Shown piece after piece: positions 26,817 through 36,922 of a stretch of 64,000 nt of DNA (position 1 is its first letter; every line of letters begins with the position of its first letter). A program made the position numbers and the translations under genes. Origin of the DNA: Rhizobium sp. LC145 (lineage in GTDB: Bacteria > Pseudomonadota > Alphaproteobacteria > Rhizobiales > Rhizobiaceae); the NCBI RefSeq assembly GCF_001005825.1, contig NZ_LBHV01000003.1, positions 186,001 to 250,000 of the forward strand. The letters run 5' to 3'. The notes below the pieces were generated by a model. That model worked only from the letters and a program-made list of their open reading frames with translations, searched no databases and had not been told where the DNA came from.

Positions 26817-27788
26817 ATGGAATTCTTTGATATCCTCGTCAGCATCCTCGGTTCGGCTGTCCGGCTCTCCATCCCGCTGCTCTTCACCGCACTTGCGGGG
26901 CTGTTTTCCGAGCGCGCCGGAATCTTCGACATCGGGCTCGAAGGCAAGATGCTCGCCTCTGCCTTCGCCTCCGCTTGCGTCGCGTATATGACGGGCAATG
27001 CCTGGCTCGGCCTTCTTGCCGGCATCGCCGTATCGATCGCATTTTCGCTGATCCATGGTTTTGCCTCGATCACCAACCGGGGCAACCAGATCGTTTCCGG
27101 CGTGGCGTTGAATTTCGTGGCCGCCGGTCTCACCATCGTGCTCGGCCAGGCCTGGTTCGGCCAGGGCGGCCGCACGCCGCAGGTGCCGGGCGAGGGGCGT
27201 TTCGCGCCGATCATCCTGCCCGGCGTCGATGCCATGCGGGAGGTGCCGTTCATCGGCCCGCTCTATGCCAACGTCATATCCGGCAACAATATCCTCACCT
27301 ATATCGCTTTCCTGATGGTGCCACTCTCCTGGTGGGTTCTCTATCGTACCCGTTTCGGCCTGCGTCTGCGCGCCGTCGGCGAAAATCCGGGCGCGGTGGA
27401 CACTGCCGGTATTTCGGTGCCGTGGATGCGCTATCGCGCGGTCATCCTCGCGGGTTTCCTGTGCGGCTTCGCGGGCACCTATCTGGCGGTTGCCCAATCG
27501 GCCGCCTTCATCAACAATATGTCGGCCGGCAAGGGCTATATCGCGCTCGCGGCGCTGATCTTCGCCAAATGGCGTCCGGTGCCGGTGATGTTCGCCTGCC
27601 TGCTCTTCGGCTTCCTGGATGCGGTCGCCAATTTCATGCAGGGCAAGGTGGTGCCGGGGATAGGCGAAGTGCCGGTGCAGATCTTCCAGGCGCTGCCCTA
27701 TGTACTCACCTGCATCCTGCTCGCCGGCTTCATCGGCGTCGCCCGCCCCCCGAAGGCTGGTGGGGTGCCTTACACGAAGGAGCGCTGA
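26817..27788 (+). CDS. Nucleoside ABC importer permease 2
   Basis: The 323-residue partner permease has FSERAGIFDIGLEGKMLASAF at about residues 29-49 (the IGLEG motif corresponding to IGSEG of permease 1). The conserved C-terminal GKGYIALAALIFAKWRPVPV region is present, with about eight to ten membrane helices. AUG follows ATGAGGCC four bases after the upstream stop. It ends 3 nt before cdd, so uptake and deamination are tightly linked. Confidence 0.9.
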   Translation: MEFFDILVSILGSAVRLSIPLLFTALAGLFSERAGIFDIGLEGKMLASAFASACVAYMTGNAWLGLLAGIAVSIAFSLIHGFASITNRGNQIVSGVALNFVAAGLTIVLGQAWFGQGGRTPQVPGEGRFAPIILPGVDAMREVPFIGPLYANVISGNNILTYIAFLMVPLSWWVLYRTRFGLRLRAVGENPGAVDTAGISVPWMRYRAVILAGFLCGFAGTYLAVAQSAAFINNMSAGKGYIALAALIFAKWRPVPVMFACLLFGFLDAVANFMQGKVVPGIGEVPVQIFQALPYVLTCILLAGFIGVARPPKAGGVPYTKER

Positions 27789-27791
27789 CCT

Positions 27792-28184
27792 ATGGCCCAC
27801 GATCTTTTCGAAGCCGCACGCGACGCCATGGCAAAGGCCTATGCGCCCTATTCGAAGTTCCCTGTGGGAGCGGCGATCCGGGCCGATGACGGCAAAGTCT
27901 ATGCCGGCGCCAACATCGAGAACCTCTCCTTCCCGCAAGGCTGGTGCGCCGAGCCCACGGCGATCGGTGCCATGATCATGGGTGGGGGAAGGAAGATCGT
28001 GGAGCTTGCGGTGATCGCCGAGAAGCTGCCGCTCTGCACGCCCTGCGGCGGTTGCCGCCAGAAGATTTCCGAGTTCGCCTCCGCCGATACTCGCATCTAT
28101 CTCTGCGATGATCTGGGCGTGCAGAAGACGGTGACCATGGCGGAACTGTTACCCTACGCCTTCGAAACGGATGTCATCGGATGA
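27792..28184 (+). CDS. cdd: Cytidine deaminase
   Basis: This 130-residue enzyme is of the short homotetrameric type and converts (deoxy)cytidine to (deoxy)uridine. The zinc site is complete with three cysteines: WCAEPTAI at residues 51-58 (Cys52, catalytic Glu54) and PCGGCRQ at 84-90 (Cys85, Cys88). The substrate-binding FPVGAAI and AGANIEN motifs are at about residues 23-29 and 39-45. The stop overlaps the start of the phosphorylase gene (ATGA), indicating coupling. Confidence 0.95.
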   Translation: MAHDLFEAARDAMAKAYAPYSKFPVGAAIRADDGKVYAGANIENLSFPQGWCAEPTAIGAMIMGGGRKIVELAVIAEKLPLCTPCGGCRQKISEFASADTRIYLCDDLGVQKTVTMAELLPYAFETDVIG

Positions 28185-28978
28185 AGGACGTCATCGATCT
28201 TCTCGTGGAAAGATTGAACGGGCTTGTGCCGCGCCATGCCGTGGTGCTCGGTTCCGGCCTCGGCTCGCTGGTCGAGGAGGTGGCTGAGCCGGTGCGCATC
28301 CCCTACGCAGAACTTTCCGGCTTTCCCGTGAGCGGGGTTACCGGCCATGCGGGCGAACTGGTTGCCGGGCGCCTCGGAGGCGAGCCCGTCATCATGCTGT
28401 CCGGCCGCGCCCATTACTACGAGAAGGGAGACGCCAAGGCGATGCGTTTCCCGATCGAGGTCCTGAAGGGCCTCGGCGTGCAGGCGCTGATCCTCACCAA
28501 TTCGGCGGGATCGCTGCGGCAGGATATGCCGCCGGGCTCGGTCATGCAGATTACCGATCACATAAACTATTCCGGTATGAACCCGCTGGTCGGCGAGGAA
28601 GGCGACCGTCGTTTCGTCGGCATGACCAATGCCTATGACGAGGAGCTGGCGATGGATATGCGCAATGCCGCGATCCGTTGCGGCGTACCGCTGCTTTCGG
28701 GCGTCTATATGTGGTTTTCCGGCCCGAGCTTCGAAACCCCGGCAGAGATCCGCATGGCCCGCACGCTAGGAGCGGATGCGGTCGGCATGTCGACGGTGCC
28801 GGAAGTCATCCTGGCGCGCTATTTCGGGCTCCGGGTCGCGGCGGCTTCCGTCGTCACCAATTATGCGGCCGGCATGACGGGAGCCGAACTCTCCCATGAG
28901 GAGACGAAGGACATGGCGCCGGTCGGTGGCCGGCGGCTCGCCGCAATCCTCAAGGAAATGCTGTCGGCAAAAGCCTAG
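28181..28978 (+). CDS. Purine nucleoside phosphorylase (trimeric PNP type)
   Basis: This 265-residue enzyme of the PNP/MTAP family phosphorolyses purine nucleosides. Motifs seen: AVVLGSGLGSLVEEV at about residues 20-34 (phosphate loop), GRAHYYEKGD, LILTNSAGSLRQDMPPGSVM, and GPSFETPAEIRMARTLGADAVGMSTVPEVILA with the base and ribose contacts. An Asn in VVTNYAAGMT is in the position that favours 6-oxopurines. It overlaps cdd by 4 nt. A symbol such as punA or deoD is used variably for this class, so I leave it blank. Confidence 0.92.
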   Translation: MKDVIDLLVERLNGLVPRHAVVLGSGLGSLVEEVAEPVRIPYAELSGFPVSGVTGHAGELVAGRLGGEPVIMLSGRAHYYEKGDAKAMRFPIEVLKGLGVQALILTNSAGSLRQDMPPGSVMQITDHINYSGMNPLVGEEGDRRFVGMTNAYDEELAMDMRNAAIRCGVPLLSGVYMWFSGPSFETPAEIRMARTLGADAVGMSTVPEVILARYFGLRVAAASVVTNYAAGMTGAELSHEETKDMAPVGGRRLAAILKEMLSAKA

Positions 28979-29047
28979 GGATATCAGGCGCGAAGCCAAA
29001 GGCGGGGAGAATAAGCCCTTCTCCTTCGCCGATGCGGGTTGCTTCTA

Positions 29048-29061
29048 ATCGTTTGAACGAT
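29048..29061. promoter_or_regulatory. Perfect palindrome upstream of deoC
   Basis: ATCGTT-TG-AACGAT lies in the 202-nt gap between the PNP gene and deoC, about 120 nt before the deoC start. A repressor site for the deoC-deoA unit is plausible; the regulator is not encoded in the window. Confidence 0.45.
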
Positions 29062-29180
29062 AAATTATGCCGCTCGATCGTGGCGCCCGAGATCAACGCG
29101 TCGCGGCAATTCCGTAAATTGCGCCCGACTCTGCTCTGACGGTTCGTCCGGGTCGCGCGCCGGCCGGGGAGGTAGGTACG

Positions 29181-29951
29181 ATGGAGATCAACACGCCGCG
29201 CGAGGCCGCGAGTTTTGCGCTCTCGCTTCTCGATCTCACCAACCTGCGTGACGACTGCGATGAGGCAGCGATCGAGAAACTATGCCTTCGTGCCCAGACG
29301 CCCTATGGCAACACGGCCGCGATCTGCATCTGGCCGCGCTTCGTTGCCCATGCTCGGAAAGTCCTCGGAGCCGGCCATCCGGTTCGCATCGCGACGGTGG
29401 TGAATTTCCCTTCCGGCGACCTTCCCGTGGAAACGGTCGTGGAAGAAACCGGCCAAGCGATCGCGGACGGTGCCGATGAAATCGACATGGTGATCCCGTA
29501 CCACGCCTTTATGGCGGGCGACGAGCAGGCGGTGACGGATATGGTGGAAGCGGTCAGGGCCGCTTGCCCGGATGCCTGCCTCAAGGTCATTCTCGAAACC
29601 GGGGAATTGAAGGATAGCGCCCATATCCGCCGCGCCTCGGAGCTGGCGATCGCCGGAGGAGCGGATTTCATCAAGACATCGACCGGCAAGGTGGCGGTGA
29701 ATGCCACGCTGGAAGCCGCCGACATCATGCTGCAGGCAATCCGGGATTCGAAGAAGACCGTCGGCTTCAAGCCAGCCGGGGGCATAGGTTCGGTTGCCGA
29801 TGCCGATCTCTATCTGAGGCTTGCGGAAACCATCATGGGGCCGAACTGGATCATGCCCTCGACCTTCCGTTTCGGTGCATCCAGCCTGCTGGACGATATC
29901 CTGGCGGTACTTGGCGGCGGTGTCTCCGCCCGCGTCTCTGCCGGCTACTGA
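29181..29951 (+). CDS. deoC: Deoxyribose-phosphate aldolase
   Basis: The 256-residue class I aldolase splits 2-deoxyribose-5-phosphate to acetaldehyde and glyceraldehyde-3-phosphate. The Schiff-base lysine is in ADFIKTSTGK (Lys165); the second active-site lysine is in TVGFKPAGGIG (Lys197), and CLKVILETGEL carries the usual upstream residues. It belongs to the E. coli-like long DeoC group. A GGAGGTAGGTACG tract precedes the ATG. It is followed 8 nt later by deoA. Confidence 0.95.
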   Translation: MEINTPREAASFALSLLDLTNLRDDCDEAAIEKLCLRAQTPYGNTAAICIWPRFVAHARKVLGAGHPVRIATVVNFPSGDLPVETVVEETGQAIADGADEIDMVIPYHAFMAGDEQAVTDMVEAVRAACPDACLKVILETGELKDSAHIRRASELAIAGGADFIKTSTGKVAVNATLEAADIMLQAIRDSKKTVGFKPAGGIGSVADADLYLRLAETIMGPNWIMPSTFRFGASSLLDDILAVLGGGVSARVSAGY

Positions 29952-29959
29952 GCGCGTCC

Positions 29960-31270
<1,311 letters not shown>

Positions 31271-31271
31271 G

Positions 31272-31787
31272 CTACTGAATCAGCTTGAGCGAGCCGTTCT
31301 CCACCCGGTAGGATTTCAGCTTGTTCATGAAGCTCATGCCGATGAGCGTCGAGGAAAGCGCCTTGTCCCGCATCACGAAGGCGTCGACGTCCCGTACTTT
31401 CACGCCGCCGATCTCGACGCGGTCCAGCACGACATAAGCGGCTTCCGTCCTGCCATTGGCGGTGTTCACGACATGGCGAAAATCGAGGCGGTTCGCGCCG
31501 AAGCCGAGCTTCCGAGCGGTCGTTTCGTTGATCGCAATCAGCGATGCGCCGGTATCGACCATGCCATCCACTGTCTTGCCGTTGAGGCGGAAACTGCCGT
31601 TGAAATGACCCCGCCTGTCTGCGCGAAGCACGACCGAGCCGGGTGTCGCTGATACCTGCATGGGCTCGGCCTTGGTGTTCTGCGCGGGCGCATCGGGCTT
31701 TGCGGGCTCCGTGAGCTTCAGCAGCGTCGGTATCTGCGAGGCCAATGCTGCCGTTGCAACCGCAAAGACGAGGCTGCGCATGATCAT
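31272..31787 (-). CDS. Retropepsin-like aspartic protease (clan AA, TIGR02281 type)
   Basis: The 171-residue protein has an N-terminal hydrophobic segment (about residues 3-20, signal or anchor). A single aspartic-protease lobe follows: the catalytic DTGAS is at about residues 78-82, with flanking FRLNGKTVDGMV and the C-terminal SSTLIGMSFMNKL (the ILG/G-turn equivalent). Such proteins act as dimers; they are widespread in alphaproteobacteria and their periplasmic substrates are poorly known. It sits between the two arms of the nucleoside-salvage cluster, convergent with deoA, with no evident link to it. Confidence 0.85.
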   Translation of the reverse strand: MIMRSLVFAVATAALASQIPTLLKLTEPAKPDAPAQNTKAEPMQVSATPGSVVLRADRRGHFNGSFRLNGKTVDGMVDTGASLIAINETTARKLGFGANRLDFRHVVNTANGRTEAAYVVLDRVEIGGVKVRDVDAFVMRDKALSSTLIGMSFMNKLKSYRVENGSLKLIQ

Positions 31788-31837
31788 GGGCGCGTTCCCT
31801 TGTGAAGTAGCGCCTTACTTCATAATCGGAAATTCAT

Positions 31838-31870
31838 AAGAAAAGGCTCGCAGAACGTGCCTGCGAGCCC
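31838..31870 (-). terminator. Rho-independent terminator after upp
   Basis: On the minus strand GGCTCGCAG pairs with CTGCGAGCC around a 7-nt loop and is followed by TTTTCTT. It lies about 36 nt beyond the upp stop and ends the deoB-add-upp transcript. Confidence 0.88.
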
Positions 31871-31905
31871 TTCGATGAGAGTGTGGTTAAGAAAACCCAG
31901 CCGGC

Positions 31906-32535
31906 TTACTTCGTTCCGTACATGCGGTCGCCTGCATCGCCCAGTCCCGGCACGATATAGCCCTTCTCGTTCAAATGGCTGTCGATCGATGCGGTATAGA
32001 TTTTTACGTCCGGATGGACCTTGCGGAAGTTCTCGATACCCTCGGGGGCGGCAAGCAGGCAGAGGAAGCGGATATTGCGGGCACCGCGTTCCTTGAGCTT
32101 GTCGATGGCGGCGATCGATGAGTTGCCGGTTGCGAGCATCGGATCGACGACGATGACGAGGCGCTCATTGATGCTGTCCGGCGCCTTGAAGAAATACTCG
32201 ACCGCTTCCAGCGTCTCATGATCGCGATAAACGCCGATATGCGAGACGCGGGCCGACGGCACCAGTTCCAGCATGCCTTCGAGAAGCCCGTTGCCGGCGC
32301 GCAGGATCGAGGCGAAGACCAGCTTCTTGCCTTCGAGCACAGGCGCTTGCATTTCCATGATCGGCGTCTCGATCGTTTCCATGGTGAGCTCGAGGTCGCG
32401 CGTCACCTCATAGCAGAGCAGGGTGGAGATCTCGCGCAGCAGACGCCGGAAGCCGGCGGTGGAAGTTTCCTTCTTGCGCATGATGGTGAGCTTGTGCTGC
32501 ACCAGCGGATGATCGATGACCGTTACGCCTTCCAT
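31906..32535 (-). CDS. upp: Uracil phosphoribosyltransferase
   Basis: The 209-residue enzyme makes UMP from uracil and PRPP. The PRPP loop [12 protein letters not shown] is at about residues 129-140, and the C-terminal uracil-binding [16 protein letters not shown] is intact. The frame is open 20 codons further upstream into the add gene region, but the ATG at 32535 with an AAGG-type site gives the standard length and start ([16 protein letters not shown]). It is the last gene of the leftward deoB-add-upp unit, 59 nt after add. Confidence 0.96.
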   Translation of the reverse strand: MEGVTVIDHPLVQHKLTIMRKKETSTAGFRRLLREISTLLCYEVTRDLELTMETIETPIMEMQAPVLEGKKLVFASILRAGNGLLEGMLELVPSARVSHIGVYRDHETLEAVEYFFKAPDSINERLVIVVDPMLATGNSSIAAIDKLKERGARNIRFLCLLAAPEGIENFRKVHPDVKIYTASIDSHLNEKGYIVPGLGDAGDRMYGTK

Positions 32536-32594
32536 GAGAAGCTTCCCTTTCCGTTTCTTTTCTCTTTTCCTGAAATGGCCGCGAACGCAAGCCA

Positions 32595-33620
32595 TCAGGC
32601 GCGGTGGACTGCTTCATCCCCAGCATCCGCGGCCTCGCCGTCGAGGCGAGCGAGCAATTTTGCCCGCGTGTCCTCGTCCAGGAAAGCCGCTTCCACCGCC
32701 GTGCGCGTCATTGCATCGATCTCGGCGTCGGAAAAGCCCATTTCCTTCGATGCGATCTCGTATTCCCTTGCGAGCGAGGTGTGGAAGAAGGGCGGATCGT
32801 CCGAATTCAGGCAGACGCGCACGCCCGCTGCCTTCAGCCGCTTCAGCGGGTGACTAGCGAAATCCGGGAAGACCTTGAGGGCGATGTTGGAGCCCGGGCA
32901 GACTTCCAGCACGGTGCCGAGTTCGGCAAGCCGCTCCACGAGCGCCGGATCCTCGATCGCGCGAACCCCGTGGCCGATCCGTGACGGCCTCACGAGGTCG
33001 AGCGCGTCGGAGACGCTGAAGGCGCCGCAGACCTCGCCGGCATGGATGGTGAGCCCGAGCCCGGCCTCGCGGGCGATGTCGAAGGCGCGGGCATAATCCG
33101 CGACCCTCCCCATGCGCTCTTCGCCGGCCATGTTGAACCCCGTGACCAGCGGGTTCTTCGCCCGCGCGGCATATTCGGCCGCGGAGATGACCCGGTCCGG
33201 CCCGAAATGCCGTTCTCCGGTAACGATGATGCGCGCCTCTATGCCGGTCTTTTCGCGGGCGGTATGGATGCCCGCCGAAATGCCGGCGATATAGGCGTCC
33301 GCTCCAAGCCCGATGCGGTCGCCGTGGTCCGGTGAGACGATGACCTCGCTATAGATCGTGTTCGCCGCGGCGAGTTCACAAAGATAGGTCTCCGTCAGCA
33401 GCGCATAGTCTTCGTCCGTCTTGAACAGGGAGGCAACCTTGTCGTAGCAGGCGAGGAATTCGGCAAAATCCGACCAGACATAGGCGCCGCCGCGCAGGAA
33501 GCTGCCAGTATCGACGCCGTATTTTCTCGCCTGGGCCTGCGCCAGCGCCGGTGGCGCCGCCCCTTCTATATGGCAGTGGATTTCGGCTTTCAGCAGGTAT
33601 GCCGTCAAAGGAAGCTCCAT
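32595..33620 (-). CDS. add: Adenosine deaminase
   Basis: The 341-residue zinc enzyme converts adenosine to inosine. Metal and catalytic residues are complete: AEIHCHIEG at residues 12-20 (His15, His17), TIHAGE at 191-196 (His193, Glu196), IGHGVRA (His217) and LNSDDPPFF with Asp274 and Asp275. The start overlaps the end of deoB by 16 nt. Its inosine product is the natural substrate for the purine nucleoside phosphorylase encoded in the rightward arm. Confidence 0.95.
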   Translation of the reverse strand: MELPLTAYLLKAEIHCHIEGAAPPALAQAQARKYGVDTGSFLRGGAYVWSDFAEFLACYDKVASLFKTDEDYALLTETYLCELAAANTIYSEVIVSPDHGDRIGLGADAYIAGISAGIHTAREKTGIEARIIVTGERHFGPDRVISAAEYAARAKNPLVTGFNMAGEERMGRVADYARAFDIAREAGLGLTIHAGEVCGAFSVSDALDLVRPSRIGHGVRAIEDPALVERLAELGTVLEVCPGSNIALKVFPDFASHPLKRLKAAGVRVCLNSDDPPFFHTSLAREYEIASKEMGFSDAEIDAMTRTAVEAAFLDEDTRAKLLARLDGEAADAGDEAVHRA

Positions 33621-34825
33621 CCATGCGAGCCGGCGGGAATACCGAGATGCGCGGCCACCGTTTCGCCGATATCCGCGTAAGTTGGCCTGACGCCGATCGA
33701 ACGGGAGCGGATGCCCGGACCGAACGCCATGACCGGCACGCGCTCGCGCGTATGGTCGCTTCCGCGCCAGGTGGGATCGCAGCCGTGATCGGCGGTGAGA
33801 ATGACTAGGGCGCCGGGCTTCAGCCGACGGGGGATGTCCGGAAGGGCGAGATCGAAGGCTTCCAGCGCCGCGGCATAGCCGGGGACGTCGCGGCGGTGGC
33901 CGTAAAGCATGTCGAAATCGACGAAATTGGTGAAGACGAGGTCGCCATCTGCAGCTTCGTCCATGGCGGCGAGCGTGGCCTGCATCAGCGCCGCATTGCC
34001 ATTCGCCTTGATGACGCGCGAGACGCCCTGGTGGGCGAAGATGTCGCCGATCTTGCCGACCGCATGCACCGTCCGGCCCGCTTCCGTCAGCCGGTCGAGG
34101 AGCGTGGGTTCAGGCGGGGGCACTGAGAAATCCCGGCGGTTGCCGGTGCGTTCGAAGGTTTCCGCCGTCTCGCCGAGGAAGGGGCGAGCGATCACCCGGC
34201 CGATATTCAGCGGGTCGAGGAGGCGGCGCACCACCAGGCTGAGCTCGAGCAAACGTTCCAGACCGAAATGGGTTTCGTGCGCCGCGATCTGGAAGACGGA
34301 GTCGCTGGACGTGTAGCAGATCGGCTTGCCGGTGCGGATATGCTCCTCTCCGAGCCTGGCGATGACTTCGGTGCCGGAGGCATGGCAATTGCCGAGAATG
34401 CCCGGAATATCCCCCTCGCGGCAGATCGCTTCAACGAGATCGGGCGGAAAGGCATCGCCCTCGGTTGCGAAATAGCCCCAATCGAACATCACCGGCGTGC
34501 CGGCGATCTCCCAATGGCCGGAGGGCGTATCCTTGCCTCGCGACACCTCGTTGGCGGCGCCGTGCAGGCCGAAGATCCGCTCGGGCATCGGCATGCCGGC
34601 GGGATAGTTGCCGCTGGCGAGCTTGGCGATCTCGAGAAGCCCGAGGGAGGACATGTTGGGGAGCTTCAGCGGACCGCTTCTGAGGCCCGCCCGGTCGGCA
34701 GCCCCCGCAGCGCAGAACTCGGCGATATGGCCGAGCGTATTGGAACCGAGATCACCATAGGCTTCGGCGTCGCCCGCACCGCCGACGCCGAAGGAATCGA
34801 GAACGAAGAGAAAGGCGCGCGCCAT
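33605..34825 (-). CDS. deoB: Phosphopentomutase
   Basis: The 406-residue alkaline-phosphatase-superfamily mutase interconverts (deoxy)ribose-1- and -5-phosphate, linking the phosphorylases to DeoC. The metal-binding motifs are [17 protein letters not shown] at about residues 5-21, [17 protein letters not shown], and the C-terminal [18 protein letters not shown]. It is the first gene of the leftward deoB-add-upp operon. The start is ATG; the 105 nt upstream separate it from the TadE-like gene of the pilus locus. Confidence 0.96.
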   Translation of the reverse strand: MARAFLFVLDSFGVGGAGDAEAYGDLGSNTLGHIAEFCAAGAADRAGLRSGPLKLPNMSSLGLLEIAKLASGNYPAGMPMPERIFGLHGAANEVSRGKDTPSGHWEIAGTPVMFDWGYFATEGDAFPPDLVEAICREGDIPGILGNCHASGTEVIARLGEEHIRTGKPICYTSSDSVFQIAAHETHFGLERLLELSLVVRRLLDPLNIGRVIARPFLGETAETFERTGNRRDFSVPPPEPTLLDRLTEAGRTVHAVGKIGDIFAHQGVSRVIKANGNAALMQATLAAMDEAADGDLVFTNFVDFDMLYGHRRDVPGYAAALEAFDLALPDIPRRLKPGALVILTADHGCDPTWRGSDHTRERVPVMAFGPGIRSRSIGVRPTYADIGETVAAHLGIPAGSHGWSFL

Positions 34826-34930
34826 AGGTCATCCTGGCTTGAAACTGCGGCCGTCATCGGCCGCCATCGATTTTCGACCGGATATATAGTCGGGGAAAGG
34901 ACTTGGCAAAGGCCAATGTATCGCTGCCTT

Positions 34931-35521
34931 TCAGCAGTCGGAGCAGGTGATGTCCTTGCCGAGGCGCTGCTGGAAGAAGGATTCGCGCCGGATGGTGATG
35001 TTCTCGACGGCACTCGGAAGCAGTCCCGGCATGAACATCAAAAGCTGATGAGGCACGGAAACCTCCGCCCGCACCAGGAACGTCTCGGCACGCCGCATGC
35101 CCTCCGGAACGGCGACGGCGGAGCCTGCCGCATAAGGCTTGCCGCCGCTCTGGTCCCAGGACCACAGGACCTTGGCGCTGGCGGAGGAATCGATCGTCAC
35201 ACCGGTGACCTTCATCGTGATGCCGGAGGTTCCATAGGGCACGAAGAGGCCTCTGGCGACGTCGAGCATCGTCTTGAGATAGGGCTTGTTGACCGTTGTC
35301 TGCTGGGTCACGAGGTCGGCGATGCTGGTTGCCGCGCGCGACACCCGCTTGGAAACGCTGAAACCGATCGTCAGCTCGAAGACGGTGATGTAGAGCATCA
35401 GGAGAAGCGGCGCGACGAGCGCGAATTCCACCGCGCCCATGCCGCGCCGGTCGGCGATGAGCGCTCGCAACCGCATCAGAATCCCGCGACATCCGGCTTC
35501 CTTTCGGGTCGGCTCGGTCAC
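34931..35521 (-). CDS. TadE/TadF-like pseudopilin (1)
   Basis: The 196-residue protein has the TadE-like N-terminus: a short basic lead (RLRALIADRRG) followed by MGAVEFALVAPLLLMLYITVFELTIGF (about residues 28-54), where GAVEF is the prepilin-peptidase-type cleavage site with Glu at +5. The rest is a periplasmic domain ending in a Cys-rich KDITCSDC. The GTG start at 35521 overlaps the stop of the preceding TadE-like gene; an ATG 15 codons later is the alternative. It is probably a minor pilin of the Flp/Tad apparatus. Confidence 0.82.
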   Translation of the reverse strand: MTEPTRKEAGCRGILMRLRALIADRRGMGAVEFALVAPLLLMLYITVFELTIGFSVSKRVSRAATSIADLVTQQTTVNKPYLKTMLDVARGLFVPYGTSGITMKVTGVTIDSSASAKVLWSWDQSGGKPYAAGSAVAVPEGMRRAETFLVRAEVSVPHQLLMFMPGLLPSAVENITIRRESFFQQRLGKDITCSDC

Positions 35522-36150
35522 AGCGGATAATCCTCGTTCTGGAATGCCGCCGTCCCGACGATCAGGAAATCGGTGGGCATGGACTGCCCTTCCGGCCGGA
35601 TGGTCGTGATATAGGGCCGCACGAGATCGGTGATGATCTGCCAGCGGTAATAGGCGCGCACCATGTTGATCGATTTCGGCCCGCCGGGGGAATAATGGTT
35701 TGCGTTCAAGGCATCGAGGTCGGCGAAGGGCTTGTCGGAGACCCGTGGTATCTCCTTGGGGATATCGGCGAAGGTGGGGAAGCTGCGGACATCGAGATAA
35801 AGCTTTTGAGGGGTTTTTATCTCCTCCTCACTGCATCGGATCAGGATCGATATCTCGTCGCAGAAAGCCTCGCGGAATTTGTCCCGGTCCTTGTTGCTGG
35901 AGAGGTTGAGCCCGTAGGTGATCTGCCCCATCCTGATCTGGCGCGCCATGTTGTCGACAGCGGTCGAGACCAGTTGCTCCGCCATGAAGGCGATGAAGGT
36001 CTCGATGATGGCGAAGACGATCAGGAAATAGGGAATGGCGAGCAGGGCGAACTCGATTGCCGCCGCCCCGTCGCGCGAGCGAACGAGCTGCCGCAACGTG
36101 CGCCTGCGCGGTGCGCTATCCTTGCGCGTGATCTCACGGCTCTTGCCCAT
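35518..36150 (-). CDS. TadE/TadF-like pseudopilin (2)
   Basis: This 210-residue protein has the same layout as its downstream neighbour: RQLVRSRDGAAAIEFALLAIPYFLIVFAIIETFIAF at about residues 21-56, with a GAAAIEF processing site, followed by a periplasmic domain of about 150 residues. It overlaps the next gene by 4 nt and is thus translated with it. Two adjacent TadE-domain genes correspond to the usual TadE and TadF pair. Which is which cannot be settled by eye. Confidence 0.82.
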   Translation of the reverse strand: MGKSREITRKDSAPRRRTLRQLVRSRDGAAAIEFALLAIPYFLIVFAIIETFIAFMAEQLVSTAVDNMARQIRMGQITYGLNLSSNKDRDKFREAFCDEISILIRCSEEEIKTPQKLYLDVRSFPTFADIPKEIPRVSDKPFADLDALNANHYSPGGPKSINMVRAYYRWQIITDLVRPYITTIRPEGQSMPTDFLIVGTAAFQNEDYPL

Positions 36151-36259
36151 GATGCTGTACGGAATGCCCCTTTAAACCCCGGCAGCATCCTAGGAAGGGT
36201 TTATTGAAATTCCGTTTCCCACCACCCTCGTATTTGAAGGGGTTGGTGACCGGCGAGAA

Positions 36260-36667
36260 TTACGGATTGGCGGCGGCGGCGGTGTTGCTGAATTCCGCGT
36301 GCTGCTCGCAATTGGGCGTGCAGGAGAGAATGGAGCGGGCGGTCTGGCGGAAGACGCGCACGGTATTGCCCTCGTCGATCGACACCAGCACGCGTTCGTC
36401 GGCGATCGCATTTCCTTCCGCATCGAGGAGCACGAGGTTCGTCGCGCCGAAGCTGCGGCCGGTGAGCACGATGGTGGTCGCATCCGCTACGGTGGCGTCC
36501 GCGACATTGGAATTGCCGACGATCACCTTGCTCACGGGACGGTCGAGCTTCAGCACGCGCGCATGGTTCATGAAGACGCGCAGCAGGTCTTCCTCATGGT
36601 CCTGGGCCGACACCGTAGCAGCGCCCGCGAGGACGAGAAGTCCGGCCATGAGGCTTTGCAACAGCAT
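36260..36667 (-). CDS. Stand-alone CpaC N-terminal-domain pilus protein
   Basis: The protein is 135 residues from the ATG at 36667 (12 more codons are open upstream). A signal peptide covers about residues 1-22 (LLQSLMAGLLVLAGAATVSAQ). The remainder (LDRPVSKVIVGNSNVADATV, then LTGRSFGATNLVLLDAEGN) matches the pilus/secretin N-terminal domain that also opens the full-length CpaC encoded at 38810. It ends with a Cys-x3-Cys pair (SCTPNCEQ). There is no secretin domain. It probably lies in the periplasm and may modulate or cap the secretin. It is divergent from pilA across 399 nt. Confidence 0.8.
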   Translation of the reverse strand: MLLQSLMAGLLVLAGAATVSAQDHEEDLLRVFMNHARVLKLDRPVSKVIVGNSNVADATVADATTIVLTGRSFGATNLVLLDAEGNAIADERVLVSIDEGNTVRVFRQTARSILSCTPNCEQHAEFSNTAAAANP

Positions 36668-36828
36668 AAGGAAGGGCCTTTGATAATGAGCTCGATGCCT
36701 CAAGCATGGGCCGGAATGGTGAACGGGTGGTTAAATGCGGCGATCGAACCCGCTTTCCGGTTTGTTAAATATTTCCTCTTGGATATTTTCGAAGTTCATC
36801 GATACCTCATCGTCATGTGTGAAGCATG

Positions 36829-36837
36829 TTAACCAAT
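36829..36837 (+). promoter_or_regulatory. TTAACC element 1 (CtrA-like half-site)
   Basis: TTAACCAAT, 230 nt before the pilA start, resembles the alphaproteobacterial CtrA half-site TTAACCAT with one mismatch. Assignment to CtrA is inference. Confidence 0.4.
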
Positions 36838-36913
36838 GGGAATTGAAGGGTTGTTGAGAGTATCGGAGACGACTCCCGTCTGGCAGCATTCAAAGCATTC
36901 CCTTTGCCTCCCG

Positions 36914-36922
36914 TTAACCAAT
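36914..36922 (+). promoter_or_regulatory. TTAACC element 2 (CtrA-like half-site)
   Basis: A second exact copy of TTAACCAAT lies 145 nt before the pilA start. Two copies of the same 9-mer in one high-GC intergenic region are unlikely to be chance. Confidence 0.45.

Noticed and set aside
24088..27253. Long minus-strand open frames (about 540 and 575 codons) antisense to the nucleoside importer genes
   Set aside because: They overlap genes with clear ABC motifs and arise from GC-rich third positions; products are His/Arg/Asp-rich without domains.
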